Positions 1-8,909 of a stretch of DNA of 64,000 nt are shown one piece after another; position 1 is the first letter of the stretch; each line of letters opens with the position of its first letter. Both the position numbers and the translations under genes were made by a program. Source of the DNA: Acidobacteriota bacterium (GTDB lineage Bacteria; Acidobacteriota; Terriglobia; Acidiferrales; UBA7541). Location: positions 62,001 to 126,000 of the forward strand of contig JABCZR010000015.1 of NCBI GenBank assembly GCA_013289585.1, in the 5' to 3' direction. Below the pieces are notes generated by a model that was not told the origin of the DNA, did no database searches, and worked only from the letters and a program-made list of their open reading frames with translations.

Positions 1-2
1 AA

Positions 3-1253
3 CCGCTGGCCACCGACGCGATCTTTGTTCCCGGCAAAGTCATAAAGCTCCAAGGAAACTTCACCGGCGAGGGCGGGAATTCTTTCGCCGCCATGCGCCG
101 CTCTTACATCTTTCGTGATTTCACCGGCACTCTGCTAAATCCTTTCCACAACTACAGCGCCATCCGATATGCCGGCTTCTCTCGGCTGACCCCGCTCAAC
201 GCCTCGAAGCTCCGCGCGGCTCCGACGGACTATTCACCGGACGTCGTTGAAACCTATCTGCAGCTTCCTGCGCAGCTCGATCCACGCATCCCGGAACTCG
301 CCAAACAAATCACGCGCAACGCAAAAACCCCTTTCGATAAAGCCCTGATGATCGAAAGCTATCTTCGCGACCGGTTCACCTACACGCTGACGCTGACCGG
401 CCAGCCCGGCGATGACCCGCTAGCGCATTTTCTGTTCGAAACGCACGCCGGCCACTGCGAATATTTCGCTTCGGCGATGACCATCATGTTGCGCACCATC
501 GGCGTACCATCGCGCGAAGTCAACGGTTTCCTCCCCGGCGAATACAACGACCTCGGCGGCGATTACATCGTCCGCGCGAGTGACGCTCACAGCTGGGTGG
601 AAGTCTATTTCCCCGGAAATGAATGGCAGGTTTTCGATCCCACACCGGCGGCTCCTGAAAATTCGGCCAGTATCATCACGCGCCTCGGGCAGTACGCGGA
701 TTGGCTGGAAATCACCTGGAGCGAATGGGTGGTCGGCTACGACTTCGCCCACCAATTGGTCCTGGCGCAGAACGTGCAGCAAACCTCGCGAAATTGGAGC
801 GAAACGGCGCGCCACTGGTTCGCCCAAAAGCAGCGTGCCGCCAAGCGATGGATGAAGTCGTGGCAATATGAGCACGGCGCGGCGGGCTTCCTCCTTCCAT
901 TAACTCTTGTCGTGCTGCTGGTGGCGTTGCGCTTCAACCTGATCCCCGCGCTCCTCCGGCGCCTTCGCCTGTTTTTGCAATTGCGGTCCGCGCGCTCCGC
1001 GCGGAACAATCCTCAGCTTGCTTCGCGGCTGTACGCCGAACTGTTGCGGACGATGGCGCGCCGCGGGTTGATGCGTTTCGAATCACAAACGCCTTTCGAG
1101 TTCGCCGCGACGGTACATGCGCCAAATCTCGTTTCGCCTGTCCGCGAATTCACGCAAATTTATGCTCACGCTCGCTTCGGCGGCGCCCCCTGCGATACCA
1201 CCCGCCTCCGTCTATTGCTCGACCAGATTCGATTGGTCCTGCGGTCCCGCTGA
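3..1253 (+). CDS. Transglutaminase-like membrane protein (TgpA/DUF3488 family), 5' end outside the window
   Basis: The frame is open from base 3, so the N-terminal part (normally several membrane helices) lies before the window. The visible part has a transglutaminase core with the expected triad: Cys in GHCEYFA, His in DAHSWVEV and Asp in FDPTP. A hydrophobic segment follows (GFLLPLTLVVLLVALRF), then a cytoplasmic DUF4129-like tail rich in RLYAELLRTMARRG. TgpA-type proteins are inner-membrane proteins with the transglutaminase domain facing the periplasm; the physiological substrate is generally unknown. Such genes often sit next to MoxR ATPase and DUF58 genes, which would lie upstream here. 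The family call is confident; the substrate is not inferable. Confidence 0.88.
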   Translation, partial: PLATDAIFVPGKVIKLQGNFTGEGGNSFAAMRRSYIFRDFTGTLLNPFHNYSAIRYAGFSRLTPLNASKLRAAPTDYSPDVVETYLQLPAQLDPRIPELAKQITRNAKTPFDKALMIESYLRDRFTYTLTLTGQPGDDPLAHFLFETHAGHCEYFASAMTIMLRTIGVPSREVNGFLPGEYNDLGGDYIVRASDAHSWVEVYFPGNEWQVFDPTPAAPENSASIITRLGQYADWLEITWSEWVVGYDFAHQLVLAQNVQQTSRNWSETARHWFAQKQRAAKRWMKSWQYEHGAAGFLLPLTLVVLLVALRFNLIPALLRRLRLFLQLRSARSARNNPQLASRLYAELLRTMARRGLMRFESQTPFEFAATVHAPNLVSPVREFTQIYAHARFGGAPCDTTRLRLLLDQIRLVLRSR

Positions 1254-1284
1254 ATCCTCGATACCAGCTGGCTTCGTCCGCTCA

Positions 1285-1293
1285 TGTTACAAT
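1285..1293 (+). promoter_or_regulatory. Extended -10 promoter element for rimO
   Basis: TGTTACAAT fits the extended -10 pattern TGnTAnnnT and lies 34 bases before the rimO ATG. No good -35 box is visible, as expected for extended -10 promoters. The same nine bases stand at the same distance before ftsY (11394-11402). Confidence 0.4.
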
Positions 1294-1327
1294 TGAGAAT
1301 TGCGCAAAGGCTCAAATTCACTGCTTT

Positions 1328-2833
1328 ATGACTAAGGTCGGATTCGTCAGCCTGGGATGCCCGAAGAACCTCGTGGACAGCGAGGTGATGATGGGTATTC
1401 TTGCGCGCGAAGGCTATGAGCTCACGCCGCGTGCCGACGAAGCCGAGATTCTGGTCGTTAACACGTGCAGTTTTATCGAGGCGGCGCAGAAAGAATCGGT
1501 GGACGCCATCCTGGAGATGGCGGAGCACAAGAAATTCGGCTCGGCGAAAAAACTGATTGTCGCCGGCTGCCTGGTCGAGCGGTTTCGATCGCAGATCCTC
1601 GAACAGGTTCCCGAAGTGGACGCGGTCATCGGAACGGGCGAGGTCGAGCGCATTATGGAAGCGGTCGAAGGCGATTTGCGCGTTCTTCCCGCGCAGCCAC
1701 CGGCGTTTCTTTATCACGACCTGACGCCACGCATCATCACCACACCGAAGCACGCCGCCTACATCAAAATTGCGGAGGGCTGCGATCATCCCTGCACGTT
1801 TTGCATTATCCCGCAGCTTCGCGGAGTATTTCGCAGCCGGCGGTTCGAATCGGTGGTGCGAGAGGCAGAAAATCTTGCGAGATCCGGCGCGCGCGAAATA
1901 ACCCTGATCGGCCAGGACACGACTTCGTACGGCGAAGACCTGGGCTTGCGCGATGGACTGGCGCAACTTCTGGAAAAACTCGCGCAAGTGGATGATCTGC
2001 TTTGGGTGCGTTTTCTTTACGCGTATCCCAACCGTGTCACGCAGAAATTGCTGGACACCATCGGCGCGCATCCGCGGCTCGCGAAGTACATGGACATGCC
2101 ATTGCAGCACGCCAGCCGCAACGTTCTCGCGCGCATGAAGCGCGGTTCGAACGGGGATGCGTTTCTGAAATTGCTGGAGCGCATACGGATGACGATTCCC
2201 GGCGTTTCGCTTCGCACCTCTTTCATCGTAGGTTTCCCGGGCGAAACCGAAAGCGATTTCGAGGAACTTTGCGATTTCGTGAAAGCGGCGAATCTGGATT
2301 GGATGGGCGTGTTTGAATATTCCGACGTGGACAACGCCGGAAGTTACGCGCTGGACGAAAAAGTGGATGCGGAAACGATCCGCGACCGGCGCAACCGCCT
2401 GATGGCCATTCAGAAGAAGATCTCGCGGGAGAATTTGCGTGCGAAGTATCCGCGCGAAGGGCCGGGCGCGACTAAGGTGGAAGGAAAAGCGGCAGCGCGG
2501 CTGCCGCACTCCAAACATACGTTCACGGCGCTGGTCGAAGGCCCTTCGAAAGACAATCCGCTCGTCTGGGAAGCGCGGCTGGAGGGCATGGCGCCCGACA
2601 TCGATGGCAAACTGTACCTGACGGACATCGAATTGCCCAACGGAGAAGTCGCGGAGGCCGGCGACGTCGCCCGCGTGGAGATTACCAAGACGGATGCCTA
2701 CGACCTGATCGGCCGGGTCGTCAAAATTCTGCCCCGGCCTGCCGCGCGAGATGGCGCAGGCTCCGTGCCGATGCCGCCGGTCGAAAAACTCCATCGCATT
2801 GCCACCGGAGCACCCCTCCGCGTCCTCGCCTGA
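1328..2833 (+). CDS. rimO: Ribosomal protein S12 methylthiotransferase RimO
   Basis: Radical SAM enzyme that adds a methylthio group to a conserved aspartate of ribosomal protein S12. The start MTKVGFVSLGCPKNLVDSE is diagnostic of RimO. Cluster-binding cysteines are visible in the N-terminal UPF0004 domain (SLGCPK, VNTCSF, AGCLVER), and the radical SAM motif is CDHPCTFC near residue 155. A TRAM-like C-terminal domain follows. At 501 residues it is longer than the usual roughly 430-450. The extra length is an insertion around residues 375-405, rich in Lys/Gly/Ala, plus a proline-rich tail, so the C-terminus is atypical. It stands alone between the transglutaminase gene and yacG. Product assignment is very secure. 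Confidence 0.97.
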   Translation: MTKVGFVSLGCPKNLVDSEVMMGILAREGYELTPRADEAEILVVNTCSFIEAAQKESVDAILEMAEHKKFGSAKKLIVAGCLVERFRSQILEQVPEVDAVIGTGEVERIMEAVEGDLRVLPAQPPAFLYHDLTPRIITTPKHAAYIKIAEGCDHPCTFCIIPQLRGVFRSRRFESVVREAENLARSGAREITLIGQDTTSYGEDLGLRDGLAQLLEKLAQVDDLLWVRFLYAYPNRVTQKLLDTIGAHPRLAKYMDMPLQHASRNVLARMKRGSNGDAFLKLLERIRMTIPGVSLRTSFIVGFPGETESDFEELCDFVKAANLDWMGVFEYSDVDNAGSYALDEKVDAETIRDRRNRLMAIQKKISRENLRAKYPREGPGATKVEGKAAARLPHSKHTFTALVEGPSKDNPLVWEARLEGMAPDIDGKLYLTDIELPNGEVAEAGDVARVEITKTDAYDLIGRVVKILPRPAARDGAGSVPMPPVEKLHRIATGAPLRVLA

Positions 2834-2909
2834 GCTATACTCTTCTTCCGAATCGTGTTTTTAATCGGCTCATGCAGACTCGGCGTTCTCTGAGCACTCT
2901 GTGAAGAAT

Positions 2910-2962
2910 GTGTTTACGCAGAGATCGCAGAGAACACCAAGTTCGCAGAGAAGAAAAGAAAC
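2910..2962 (+). repeat. Degenerate CGCAGAGA-type microsatellite before yacG
   Basis: Three imperfect copies of CGCAGAGA(A/T) recur at about 10-18 base spacing, directly abutting the yacG start. The purine-rich copies probably also supply the ribosome binding region. Related degenerate short-period repeats occur at 8910, 21567, 30946, 31938 and 63145. Confidence 0.5.
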
Positions 2963-2967
2963 GCACC

Positions 2968-3198
2968 ATGAAACACAAATGTCCTATCTGCAAAACCGAA
3001 ACGGATTCCGCGATCCACACGGATTTTCCTTTCTGTAGCGAGCGATGCCGCGAACGGGACCTCGGTAATTGGGCCAGCGAGAAATATGTGGTTTCCGAAC
3101 CCATCTTCACGGAAGAGGACGTCCAGGAGGGCGAGCCCAACACCATCGTCCTGGATTTGAACAGCGATTCGGACCATTCGAATGACGCCGACCACTGA
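2968..3198 (+). CDS. yacG: YacG-type zinc-binding protein (DNA gyrase inhibitor family)
   Basis: A 76-residue protein with the four-cysteine zinc site of YacG: CPIC at residues 4-7 and a second pair in FCSERCRERDLGNWASEKY. The RCRxxDLGxW segment is the family signature. YacG of Escherichia coli binds GyrB and inhibits gyrase; that function is carried over by family only. The ATG at 2968 is chosen over longer in-frame starts because the family begins just before the first CxxC and the upstream region is a microsatellite. The acidic C-terminus overlaps pgpA by 17 bases, indicating co-transcription. Confidence 0.85.
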   Translation: MKHKCPICKTETDSAIHTDFPFCSERCRERDLGNWASEKYVVSEPIFTEEDVQEGEPNTIVLDLNSDSDHSNDADH

Positions 3199-3877
3199 TA
3201 CCGCATCCGCCCCCCAAACGCCGCGCGAGAAGCCGCGGCTGGCGCTGGCAATCGCCACGGTTCTGGGTGTGGGGTACCTTCCAAAAGCTCCAGGCACATT
3301 TGGCTCGCTCGTCGGAGTCGCGACCGCGTTTCTCTCGGCAGTTTTCTTTCTGCGGCCGGCGTCGCCTGGCGGCTTGCTCTCGCTTCATCCCAATTACGAC
3401 GCCGTGTTGAACGATCAGCATTTTCTGGTCCCGGGAAGTGACATTCACAACTCCGTTCTGGCCTTGCCGGTGTTCTGTGCCCTGGGGCTTTTTGTGCTGC
3501 TCGGCGCGATTGGAGTGTGGAGCTCCTATCGTGCGGCGATCTACTCCGGAATCAAAGATCCGCAATTCGTGGTTATCGATGAAGTTGCGGGCCAGCACCT
3601 CACTCTTCTGCTGCCCCTGATCCCCATCGCGCTGCCGCACCTCACCACGCACATGGATTTCTCGCTGTTCGCGATTTTCTTCGCGCTTAGCCTGGTGAAC
3701 TGGAAATACCTGCTGCTCGGTTTTATACTTTTTCGCGTGTTCGACATCTGGAAGCCCTGGCCGGTGCACCAGCTCGAACGGTTGCCACACGGCTGGGGGA
3801 TCATGGCGGACGACTGGATGGCGGGCTTCTACGCTGCAATTCTGCTGCGTGTCGCGCTACACTTTGGGCTGGTATGA
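3182..3877 (+). CDS. pgpA: Phosphatidylglycerophosphatase A
   Basis: Inner-membrane phosphatase that dephosphorylates phosphatidylglycerol phosphate to phosphatidylglycerol. Family features are GYLPKAPGTFGSLVG near the N-terminus, VVIDEVAGQ (the metal-binding DE.xGQ motif) in the middle, and FRVFDIWKPWPVHQLERLPHGWGIMADD near the end, with several hydrophobic segments. At 231 residues it is longer than E. coli PgpA because of an insertion between the first motif and the DEVAGQ helix. The gene overlaps yacG at its start, and its TGA overlaps the next ATG (ATGA). It belongs to the same run as plsY and gpsA, which serve earlier steps of phospholipid synthesis. Confidence 0.93.
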   Translation: MTPTTDTASAPQTPREKPRLALAIATVLGVGYLPKAPGTFGSLVGVATAFLSAVFFLRPASPGGLLSLHPNYDAVLNDQHFLVPGSDIHNSVLALPVFCALGLFVLLGAIGVWSSYRAAIYSGIKDPQFVVIDEVAGQHLTLLLPLIPIALPHLTTHMDFSLFAIFFALSLVNWKYLLLGFILFRVFDIWKPWPVHQLERLPHGWGIMADDWMAGFYAAILLRVALHFGLV

Positions 3878-4944
3878 AATTCGGCTTCGGCTCTCCGGCA
3901 GAAAAAAACGGCATTCCGCACATTGAGAGAGTCACGCCCCCCGCGGCAATTCCCGGCGGCGAGATGGCGATTCACGGCCGCGGGTTTGTCACACGCGGGC
4001 AAGCGCGCCCGGTAGTGCTGTTTGGCGAAGCGGAAGCGAGCCTGGCGCTCGCCAGCGAGAATCGCCTGATCGCGCGCGTTCCGGAAGGAGCAAACGGGGG
4101 CATCGTGCGCGTGGCCGCCGCCGGCCAGGAAAGCCAGCCGCATCCAGTGCACATCGGACTGCCGATCGCAGACAACCTTCATCCGGTCGCGAATCCCGTG
4201 GTCGATCACGACGGCAACATCTTCGTTACGTTCTCCGGACAGCGAGGCCAGCGCGTTCCTGTTTCCCTCTACAAAATCACGGCGAATTACAGCGTGAAGC
4301 CGTTTATCACTTCGCTGATGAATCCCAGCGGGCTGGCGCTGGATCGCGCGGGAAATCTTTTCGTTTCCTGCCGCAACGACGGCACCATTCATCGCGTTAC
4401 GCCCGATGGCCGCGCCGAACAATGGATGGAAGGAATGGGCGTGGCCACGGGGATCGCCTTCGACCGCGCGGGAAATCTTTACGTCGGCGACCGCAGCGGC
4501 ACCGTTTTCAAAATCAGCCCGGACCGCGAGACTTTTGTGTTTGCGACGCTCGAACCCTCCATCGCCGCGTATCATCTGGCGTTTCATCCGAGCGGCGATC
4601 TCTACGTCACCGGCCCGACAACTTCGAGTTTCGACCGCGTGCATCGCATCACGCAAGGCGGGGACGTCAGTGTTTTTTTCCGGGGGCTCGGACGCCCGCA
4701 GGGAATGGCCTTTGACCGCGACGGAAATCTTTACGTCGCTGCTTCCTACGGTGGCCGCCGCGGCATCGTGCGGATTACGCCTCAGGCCCACGCCGAAGTG
4801 GTGCTCAGCGGCTCCAGCTTGATCGGCCTCGCGATGCTGCCCTCGGGTCGGGCCATTTTGGCCATCTCGCCGCCGGGAATGCCCCCGACAGGCGCGCTCT
4901 TCACGCTGGATTGGGATGTTCGCGGCTTGCCGCTGCTTGGATGA
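3874..4944 (+). CDS. IPT/TIG plus NHL-repeat beta-propeller protein
   Basis: A 356-residue protein with an N-terminal IPT/TIG-like immunoglobulin fold (about residues 10-95, from PHIERVTPPAAIPGGEM to the G.VRVAAAG strand). This is followed by NHL/SMP-30-like propeller repeats built on the pattern G(L/I/M)AFDRxGNLYV, at about residues 150, 190, 230 and 275. No signal peptide is visible. Propellers of this type usually mediate binding; there is no obvious catalytic site. The start overlaps the pgpA stop by four bases, so it is translationally coupled inside the phospholipid/housekeeping run. Its role there is unknown. Confidence 0.8.
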   Translation: MKFGFGSPAEKNGIPHIERVTPPAAIPGGEMAIHGRGFVTRGQARPVVLFGEAEASLALASENRLIARVPEGANGGIVRVAAAGQESQPHPVHIGLPIADNLHPVANPVVDHDGNIFVTFSGQRGQRVPVSLYKITANYSVKPFITSLMNPSGLALDRAGNLFVSCRNDGTIHRVTPDGRAEQWMEGMGVATGIAFDRAGNLYVGDRSGTVFKISPDRETFVFATLEPSIAAYHLAFHPSGDLYVTGPTTSSFDRVHRITQGGDVSVFFRGLGRPQGMAFDRDGNLYVAASYGGRRGIVRITPQAHAEVVLSGSSLIGLAMLPSGRAILAISPPGMPPTGALFTLDWDVRGLPLLG

Positions 4945-4947
4945 GTC

Positions 4948-5379
4948 ATGAAAAAACAACCCATTGATATCTTTCGCGAAGCGCGTCACGCCATCGATCC
5001 CGTGTTAGCGCAGCACGGGTTTTCTTTCCAGGAGGGTACCTCCGGCCCAAGCAGCGGCGGTGAGTACGCCAGCGGGGCTTACGTAAACGGGAATCGAAAA
5101 CTGGAGCTTCATTACCGTTCCTCGCTTGGACTGGTGACCTACCACTTTGACAAAGCTTCCTTGGATCACACTGCCTATATGCGTGTCCTGCTTGGAGACA
5201 AAGGCGGAAATAAATATCCTGGCTTTTCGGACGATCCCGTGGCGGCGTTCGAGAGCCTGGCCTACGATCTGGAACACTTTGCGACGGCGTTCCTTGAAGG
5301 AAACTTCGAAGAATTTGCGCGTATCGTAAAAACGGCAGAAGAGTGGAATAAAATCTCCGGTTTCGCGAGACTTCCCTAA
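4948..5379 (+). CDS. Conserved-looking hypothetical protein, 143 aa
   Basis: I do not recognise this protein. It is soluble, of mixed composition and slightly acidic in its C-terminal half, with no signal peptide or membrane segment. The sequence begins MKKQPIDIFREARHAIDPVLAQ and contains a run of strands (KLELHYRSSLGLVTYHF) followed by a helical C-terminal half. Its reading frame sits three bases after the propeller gene and one base before cinA, and codon usage resembles its neighbours, so it is very likely a real gene of the same transcript. A role cannot be deduced. Confidence 0.75.
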   Translation: MKKQPIDIFREARHAIDPVLAQHGFSFQEGTSGPSSGGEYASGAYVNGNRKLELHYRSSLGLVTYHFDKASLDHTAYMRVLLGDKGGNKYPGFSDDPVAAFESLAYDLEHFATAFLEGNFEEFARIVKTAEEWNKISGFARLP

Positions 5380-5380
5380 A

Positions 5381-6655
5381 GTGAAAGCGGAAATCATCGC
5401 CGTCGGTTCGGAACTGCTGACTCCGGACCGCGTGGACACCAACTCGCTCTTTCTTACGGAAGAGTTGAACAAGCTGGGCATCGAGGTGGTGCGCAAATCG
5501 GTTGTGGGGGACAACCGCGACGATTTGAGCGCGACGTTTCATGAAGCGCTGGAGCACGTCGAACTGGTCATCGCGTCGGGCGGACTCGGGCCGACGGAAG
5601 ACGATTTGACGCGCGAGACCGTAGCCGACCTTCTCGGCCGCAAGCTGCAGCTCAACAAAGAAATCCTCCAATACATCGAGGGGCGCTTCCGGCAGTTGGG
5701 GCGCGAAATGCCCGCGGTGAATGTGCGCCAGGCGATGGTGCCGGAAGGCGCGGAAGTCCTGGAAAATCCGCGTGGCTCGGCACCGGGTCTGTGGATCGAA
5801 GACAGCGGCCACAAGATCGCGCTGCTTCCCGGGCCGCCTCGCGAATTGAAGCCGATGTTCTACGAGCAGGTTTTGCCGCGGCTGCAGCGCTTCGCATCCA
5901 GCGTTCGAATGTTTCACCGCGAGCTGCGCGTGGCGGGCATGGGCGAATCCGCGCTGGAGCAGCGCATCAAGCCGATTTACACACGCTACGCCGACGTGAA
6001 CACGACGATTCTTGCGGCTCCTGGCGAGATTCAGATTCATCTGCGCATCTGGACCGACGACGGGGCGCACGCGCAAAAAACGCTGGACGAAATCGTGCAG
6101 AGCTTCCAATTGGCGCTGACGGACCGCATTTTTTCTCTGGATGGTTCTCCGCTGGAAGAAGTTGTCGCGCGGATCTTGACGATGAACGGCGCCACCATTT
6201 CCGCCGCCGAAAGCTGTACCGGCGGCCTGCTGGCGCAGCGGCTCACCAGCATTGCCGGAAGCTCATCGTATTTTCTTGGCGGAGTGGTCTGCTACAGCAA
6301 CGAATTGAAGACCGCGTGGGCCGACGTGCCTACGGAGATTATCAAGACAAAAGGCGCGGTGAGCAGCGAAGTGGCCATCGCGCTGGCCGACGGTATTCGC
6401 CGCCGCGTGGGCAGCACGCTCGGCGTAGGCATCACGGGCATCGCCGGCCCGGGCGGCGGAAGCGAAGAAAAACCCGTGGGCACCGTACACGTGGCGGTTT
6501 CTCATGCCGGTGGCGTGAAGGAGCGCGGCGCGCGTTTCCCTGGCGACCGTGAAGCCGTCCGCTGGTACGCCGCGCAGCTCGCGCTGGACATGGTGCGCAT
6601 TCATTTTCTCTACAACGGCGGAGAGCCACCGTCGCGCGGTTCGAACAGGTCGTAA
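5381..6655 (+). CDS. cinA: CinA family nicotinamide-nucleotide amidohydrolase
   Basis: Full-length two-domain CinA of 424 residues. The N-terminal MoCF-biosynthesis-like domain carries ASGGLGPTEDDLTRE near residue 65. The C-terminal CinA/PncC domain carries AAESCTGGLLAQRL near residue 270 and GITGIAGPGGGSEEKPVGTV near residue 350. The C-terminal domain deamidates NMN to nicotinate mononucleotide in pyridine nucleotide salvage; the N-terminal domain hydrolyses ADP-ribose in characterised members. It starts with GTG one base after the upstream stop. Three bases separate it from thpR. Confidence 0.95.
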   Translation: MKAEIIAVGSELLTPDRVDTNSLFLTEELNKLGIEVVRKSVVGDNRDDLSATFHEALEHVELVIASGGLGPTEDDLTRETVADLLGRKLQLNKEILQYIEGRFRQLGREMPAVNVRQAMVPEGAEVLENPRGSAPGLWIEDSGHKIALLPGPPRELKPMFYEQVLPRLQRFASSVRMFHRELRVAGMGESALEQRIKPIYTRYADVNTTILAAPGEIQIHLRIWTDDGAHAQKTLDEIVQSFQLALTDRIFSLDGSPLEEVVARILTMNGATISAAESCTGGLLAQRLTSIAGSSSYFLGGVVCYSNELKTAWADVPTEIIKTKGAVSSEVAIALADGIRRRVGSTLGVGITGIAGPGGGSEEKPVGTVHVAVSHAGGVKERGARFPGDREAVRWYAAQLALDMVRIHFLYNGGEPPSRGSNRS

Positions 6656-6658
6656 AGC

Positions 6659-7222
6659 GTGCGGCTCTTCGTTGCGCTGCAGATTCCTTCCACCGTTCGA
6701 GAAAATCTCGTTGAATTTGTAAAGCCACTTCGCGCGCTCGGGCCACAGCCGCGCTGGGTGCGGCCGGAAAACCTGCACGTGACGCTGAAATTCATCGGCG
6801 AAGTGGTGCCGGAGAAATTTGCCGCCATTCGCACGGGGCTGGCCGCCGTGCGTGCCGACCGGGAGGTGACGATCGAATTCCGCGGCGTGGGCTTCTTTCC
6901 AAATGAAAAATCGCCTCGCGTTTTCTGGGCCGGCATGAATGCTTCGCCGAATCTCAAGATACTCGCGTCGGATATCGACAATGCCACGCAGAAACTGGGC
7001 ATCCCGCGCGAGCAACGGCCTTTTCTGCCACATTTGACGCTGGCGCGCTTCCAGCCGCCGCGGCTGCCGGAAAAACTTGGCGCCGCGATACAGGTAAATG
7101 CGGCGCGCGACTTCGGCTCGCTCCGCACCAGCCAATTTCATCTGATCGAAAGCAAGCTAAAACCCTCTGGCGCGGAGTACACTACGCTCGAAAGTTTTTC
7201 CTTCTCTGTGGCGGAGGCCTAG
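6659..7222 (+). CDS. thpR: RNA 2',3'-cyclic phosphodiesterase
   Basis: Member of the 2H phosphoesterase superfamily (2'-5' RNA ligase family), 187 residues. Both catalytic HxTx motifs are present: HVTLKF near residue 40 and HLTLARF near residue 124. Other landmarks are the start RLFVALQIP and the KSPRVFWAG strand. It starts with GTG directly after cinA and ends six bases before plsY. Characterised members hydrolyse 2',3'-cyclic phosphate ends of RNA; the biological role in bacteria is not settled. Confidence 0.92.
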   Translation: MRLFVALQIPSTVRENLVEFVKPLRALGPQPRWVRPENLHVTLKFIGEVVPEKFAAIRTGLAAVRADREVTIEFRGVGFFPNEKSPRVFWAGMNASPNLKILASDIDNATQKLGIPREQRPFLPHLTLARFQPPRLPEKLGAAIQVNAARDFGSLRTSQFHLIESKLKPSGAEYTTLESFSFSVAEA

Positions 7223-7228
7223 CGCCGG

Positions 7229-7867
7229 ATGTCCTCAATCCCGATGACGATCGTTCTGATTCCTGTCTCCGCGTATCTCTTGGGGTCGATTCCCTTTGGC
7301 TTGATTCTCGGGAAGATCTTCGGCAGCGGTGACGTGCGCGCAGAAGGCAGTGGCAACATCGGCGCAACCAACGTCGCGCGTGTGGCTGGCCCGCTGGCGG
7401 GAATTCTCACGCTTCTTCTTGATGGAGCGAAAGGCGCGGCGGCGGTGCTGCTCGCGGAACGCTATTCGAATGGCAGCGCCATGTGGATGATCATCGCGGG
7501 CCTCGCCGCGCTCATCGGCCATTGCTTTCCCATCTGGCTGAAATTCAAGGGCGGCAAAGGAGTGGCTACCGCCGCGGGTGTGTATCTCGCGCTGAGCCCG
7601 CTGGCGTTTCTCGCCGGGCTCATCCTTTTTATTCTGGTGGTCGGCTTCTGGCGCTACGTTTCGCTCGGCTCCATCTCAGCGGCGGCCGCGATGCCCATGC
7701 TGCTCTATTTTCTCTGGGCGCCGCACCATGCGCCGCCGCCGGTGATCACCTTTGGCGCGCTGGCCGTGGCCATGCTGATCGTTTACAAACATGACGCCAA
7801 TCTGCAGCGTCTCGTCAACGGCCAGGAACCGAAATTCTCCTTCAGCAAAAAGAAGGATGCGGAATGA
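7229..7867 (+). CDS. plsY: Glycerol-3-phosphate acyltransferase PlsY
   Basis: Integral membrane acyltransferase that transfers an acyl group from acyl-phosphate to glycerol 3-phosphate, the first step of phospholipid synthesis in most bacteria. The three PlsY motifs are visible: GSIPFGLILGK near the N-terminus, GSGNIGATNVAR near residue 42, and KFKGGKGVATAAGV near residue 105. There are about five hydrophobic segments, and the length of 212 is normal. Its stop overlaps the gpsA ATG by four bases, coupling acylation to production of its substrate. Confidence 0.96.
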   Translation: MSSIPMTIVLIPVSAYLLGSIPFGLILGKIFGSGDVRAEGSGNIGATNVARVAGPLAGILTLLLDGAKGAAAVLLAERYSNGSAMWMIIAGLAALIGHCFPIWLKFKGGKGVATAAGVYLALSPLAFLAGLILFILVVGFWRYVSLGSISAAAAMPMLLYFLWAPHHAPPPVITFGALAVAMLIVYKHDANLQRLVNGQEPKFSFSKKKDAE

Positions 7868-8877
7868 CGAAAATCGCCATCCTGGGCACAGGAAGTTGGG
7901 GCACGGCGCTGGCGATTGTTCTCTCGCGCAGCGAGCGGAAGCACGAGATTGCACTGTGGGCTCACGACGCGGCGCTGGCTGCCTCTCTGCAGAGCGGGCG
8001 TGAAAACAAGACGTATTTGCCGCAGCACGTTTTGCCCGGTAGCATTGTGGTCACAAATAACATCCAGGAAGTTCTCTCCCGCGCGACCATCCTGATCGGA
8101 GCGATGCCCTCGGCTCACGCGCGGAGCGTCTACACGCAAGCGCGGCCACACGTTTCACAGGAGATGAAGATCGTCAGCGCAACGAAGGGGCTGGAGCCAG
8201 CCACTCATCTGCGAATGAGCAAAGTCGTCGAGCAAATCCTCGGGCCAACCTCAGCGGCGATTTCTCAGCGCATCGCGGTGCTCTCCGGTCCATCCTTCGC
8301 GGTGGAAGCGGCGCGCGGCGAGCCGACCGCGGTGGTCTTGGCTTCGCAGAATGCCGCGCTGGCGGCCGATCTGCAGGCTGAGTTCGCCGCGCCTTCGCTC
8401 CGGCTGTACACCAATGACGATGTCCTCGGCGTGGAGCTGGCCGGCGCAATGAAGAACGTAATGGCCATCGCAGCCGGCGCGTGCCAGGGGTTGGGATTGG
8501 GTTCGAATGCTCTCGCGGCGCTGATTACGCGCGGCCTGGCCGAGATGAAGCGCCTGGCCGTGGCCCTGGGCGCGCGGCCGGAAACGCTCAGCGGGCTCGC
8601 TGGCCTGGGCGACCTCGTGCTCACCTGCACCGGATCTCTCAGCCGCAACCGGTACGTCGGAGTCGAGCTCGGCAAAGGCCGAAAGCTTCAGGAGATTCGC
8701 GCGAACATGCGCATGGTCGCCGAAGGCGTGGACACCGCGGCGCCCCTGCTGGCGTTAGCGCAAGAGAACCACCTTGAACTTCCCATCACCGAACAGGTGG
8801 ATGCCATTCTCCACGCAGGCAAATCCCCCAAAGAAGCCATCCGAGACATCATGGAGCGGCCCCTGAAGCGAGAATGA
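7864..8877 (+). CDS. gpsA: Glycerol-3-phosphate dehydrogenase [NAD(P)+]
   Basis: Reduces dihydroxyacetone phosphate to sn-glycerol 3-phosphate, feeding PlsY encoded just upstream. The Rossmann motif GTGSWGTALA starts at residue 7; LSGPSFAVEAARGEPTAVV lies near 140; the catalytic helix ELAGAMKNVMAIAAGACQGL lies near 187; and GLAGLGDLVLTCTGSLSRN lies near 240. The length of 337 is typical. It is the last gene of the run that began at yacG; a 190-base non-coding stretch follows. Confidence 0.96.
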   Translation: MTKIAILGTGSWGTALAIVLSRSERKHEIALWAHDAALAASLQSGRENKTYLPQHVLPGSIVVTNNIQEVLSRATILIGAMPSAHARSVYTQARPHVSQEMKIVSATKGLEPATHLRMSKVVEQILGPTSAAISQRIAVLSGPSFAVEAARGEPTAVVLASQNAALAADLQAEFAAPSLRLYTNDDVLGVELAGAMKNVMAIAAGACQGLGLGSNALAALITRGLAEMKRLAVALGARPETLSGLAGLGDLVLTCTGSLSRNRYVGVELGKGRKLQEIRANMRMVAEGVDTAAPLLALAQENHLELPITEQVDAILHAGKSPKEAIRDIMERPLKRE

Positions 8878-8909
8878 ACGCAATCCGCTGTCGCGCTCAT
8901 CCTGGTTTT

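Noticed and set aside
1166-2794. Long minus-strand open frame antisense to rimO (542 codons)
   Set aside because: It lies entirely opposite an unmistakable gene, its protein is Arg/His-rich with no domain pattern, and it follows from the high GC content of third positions in rimO.
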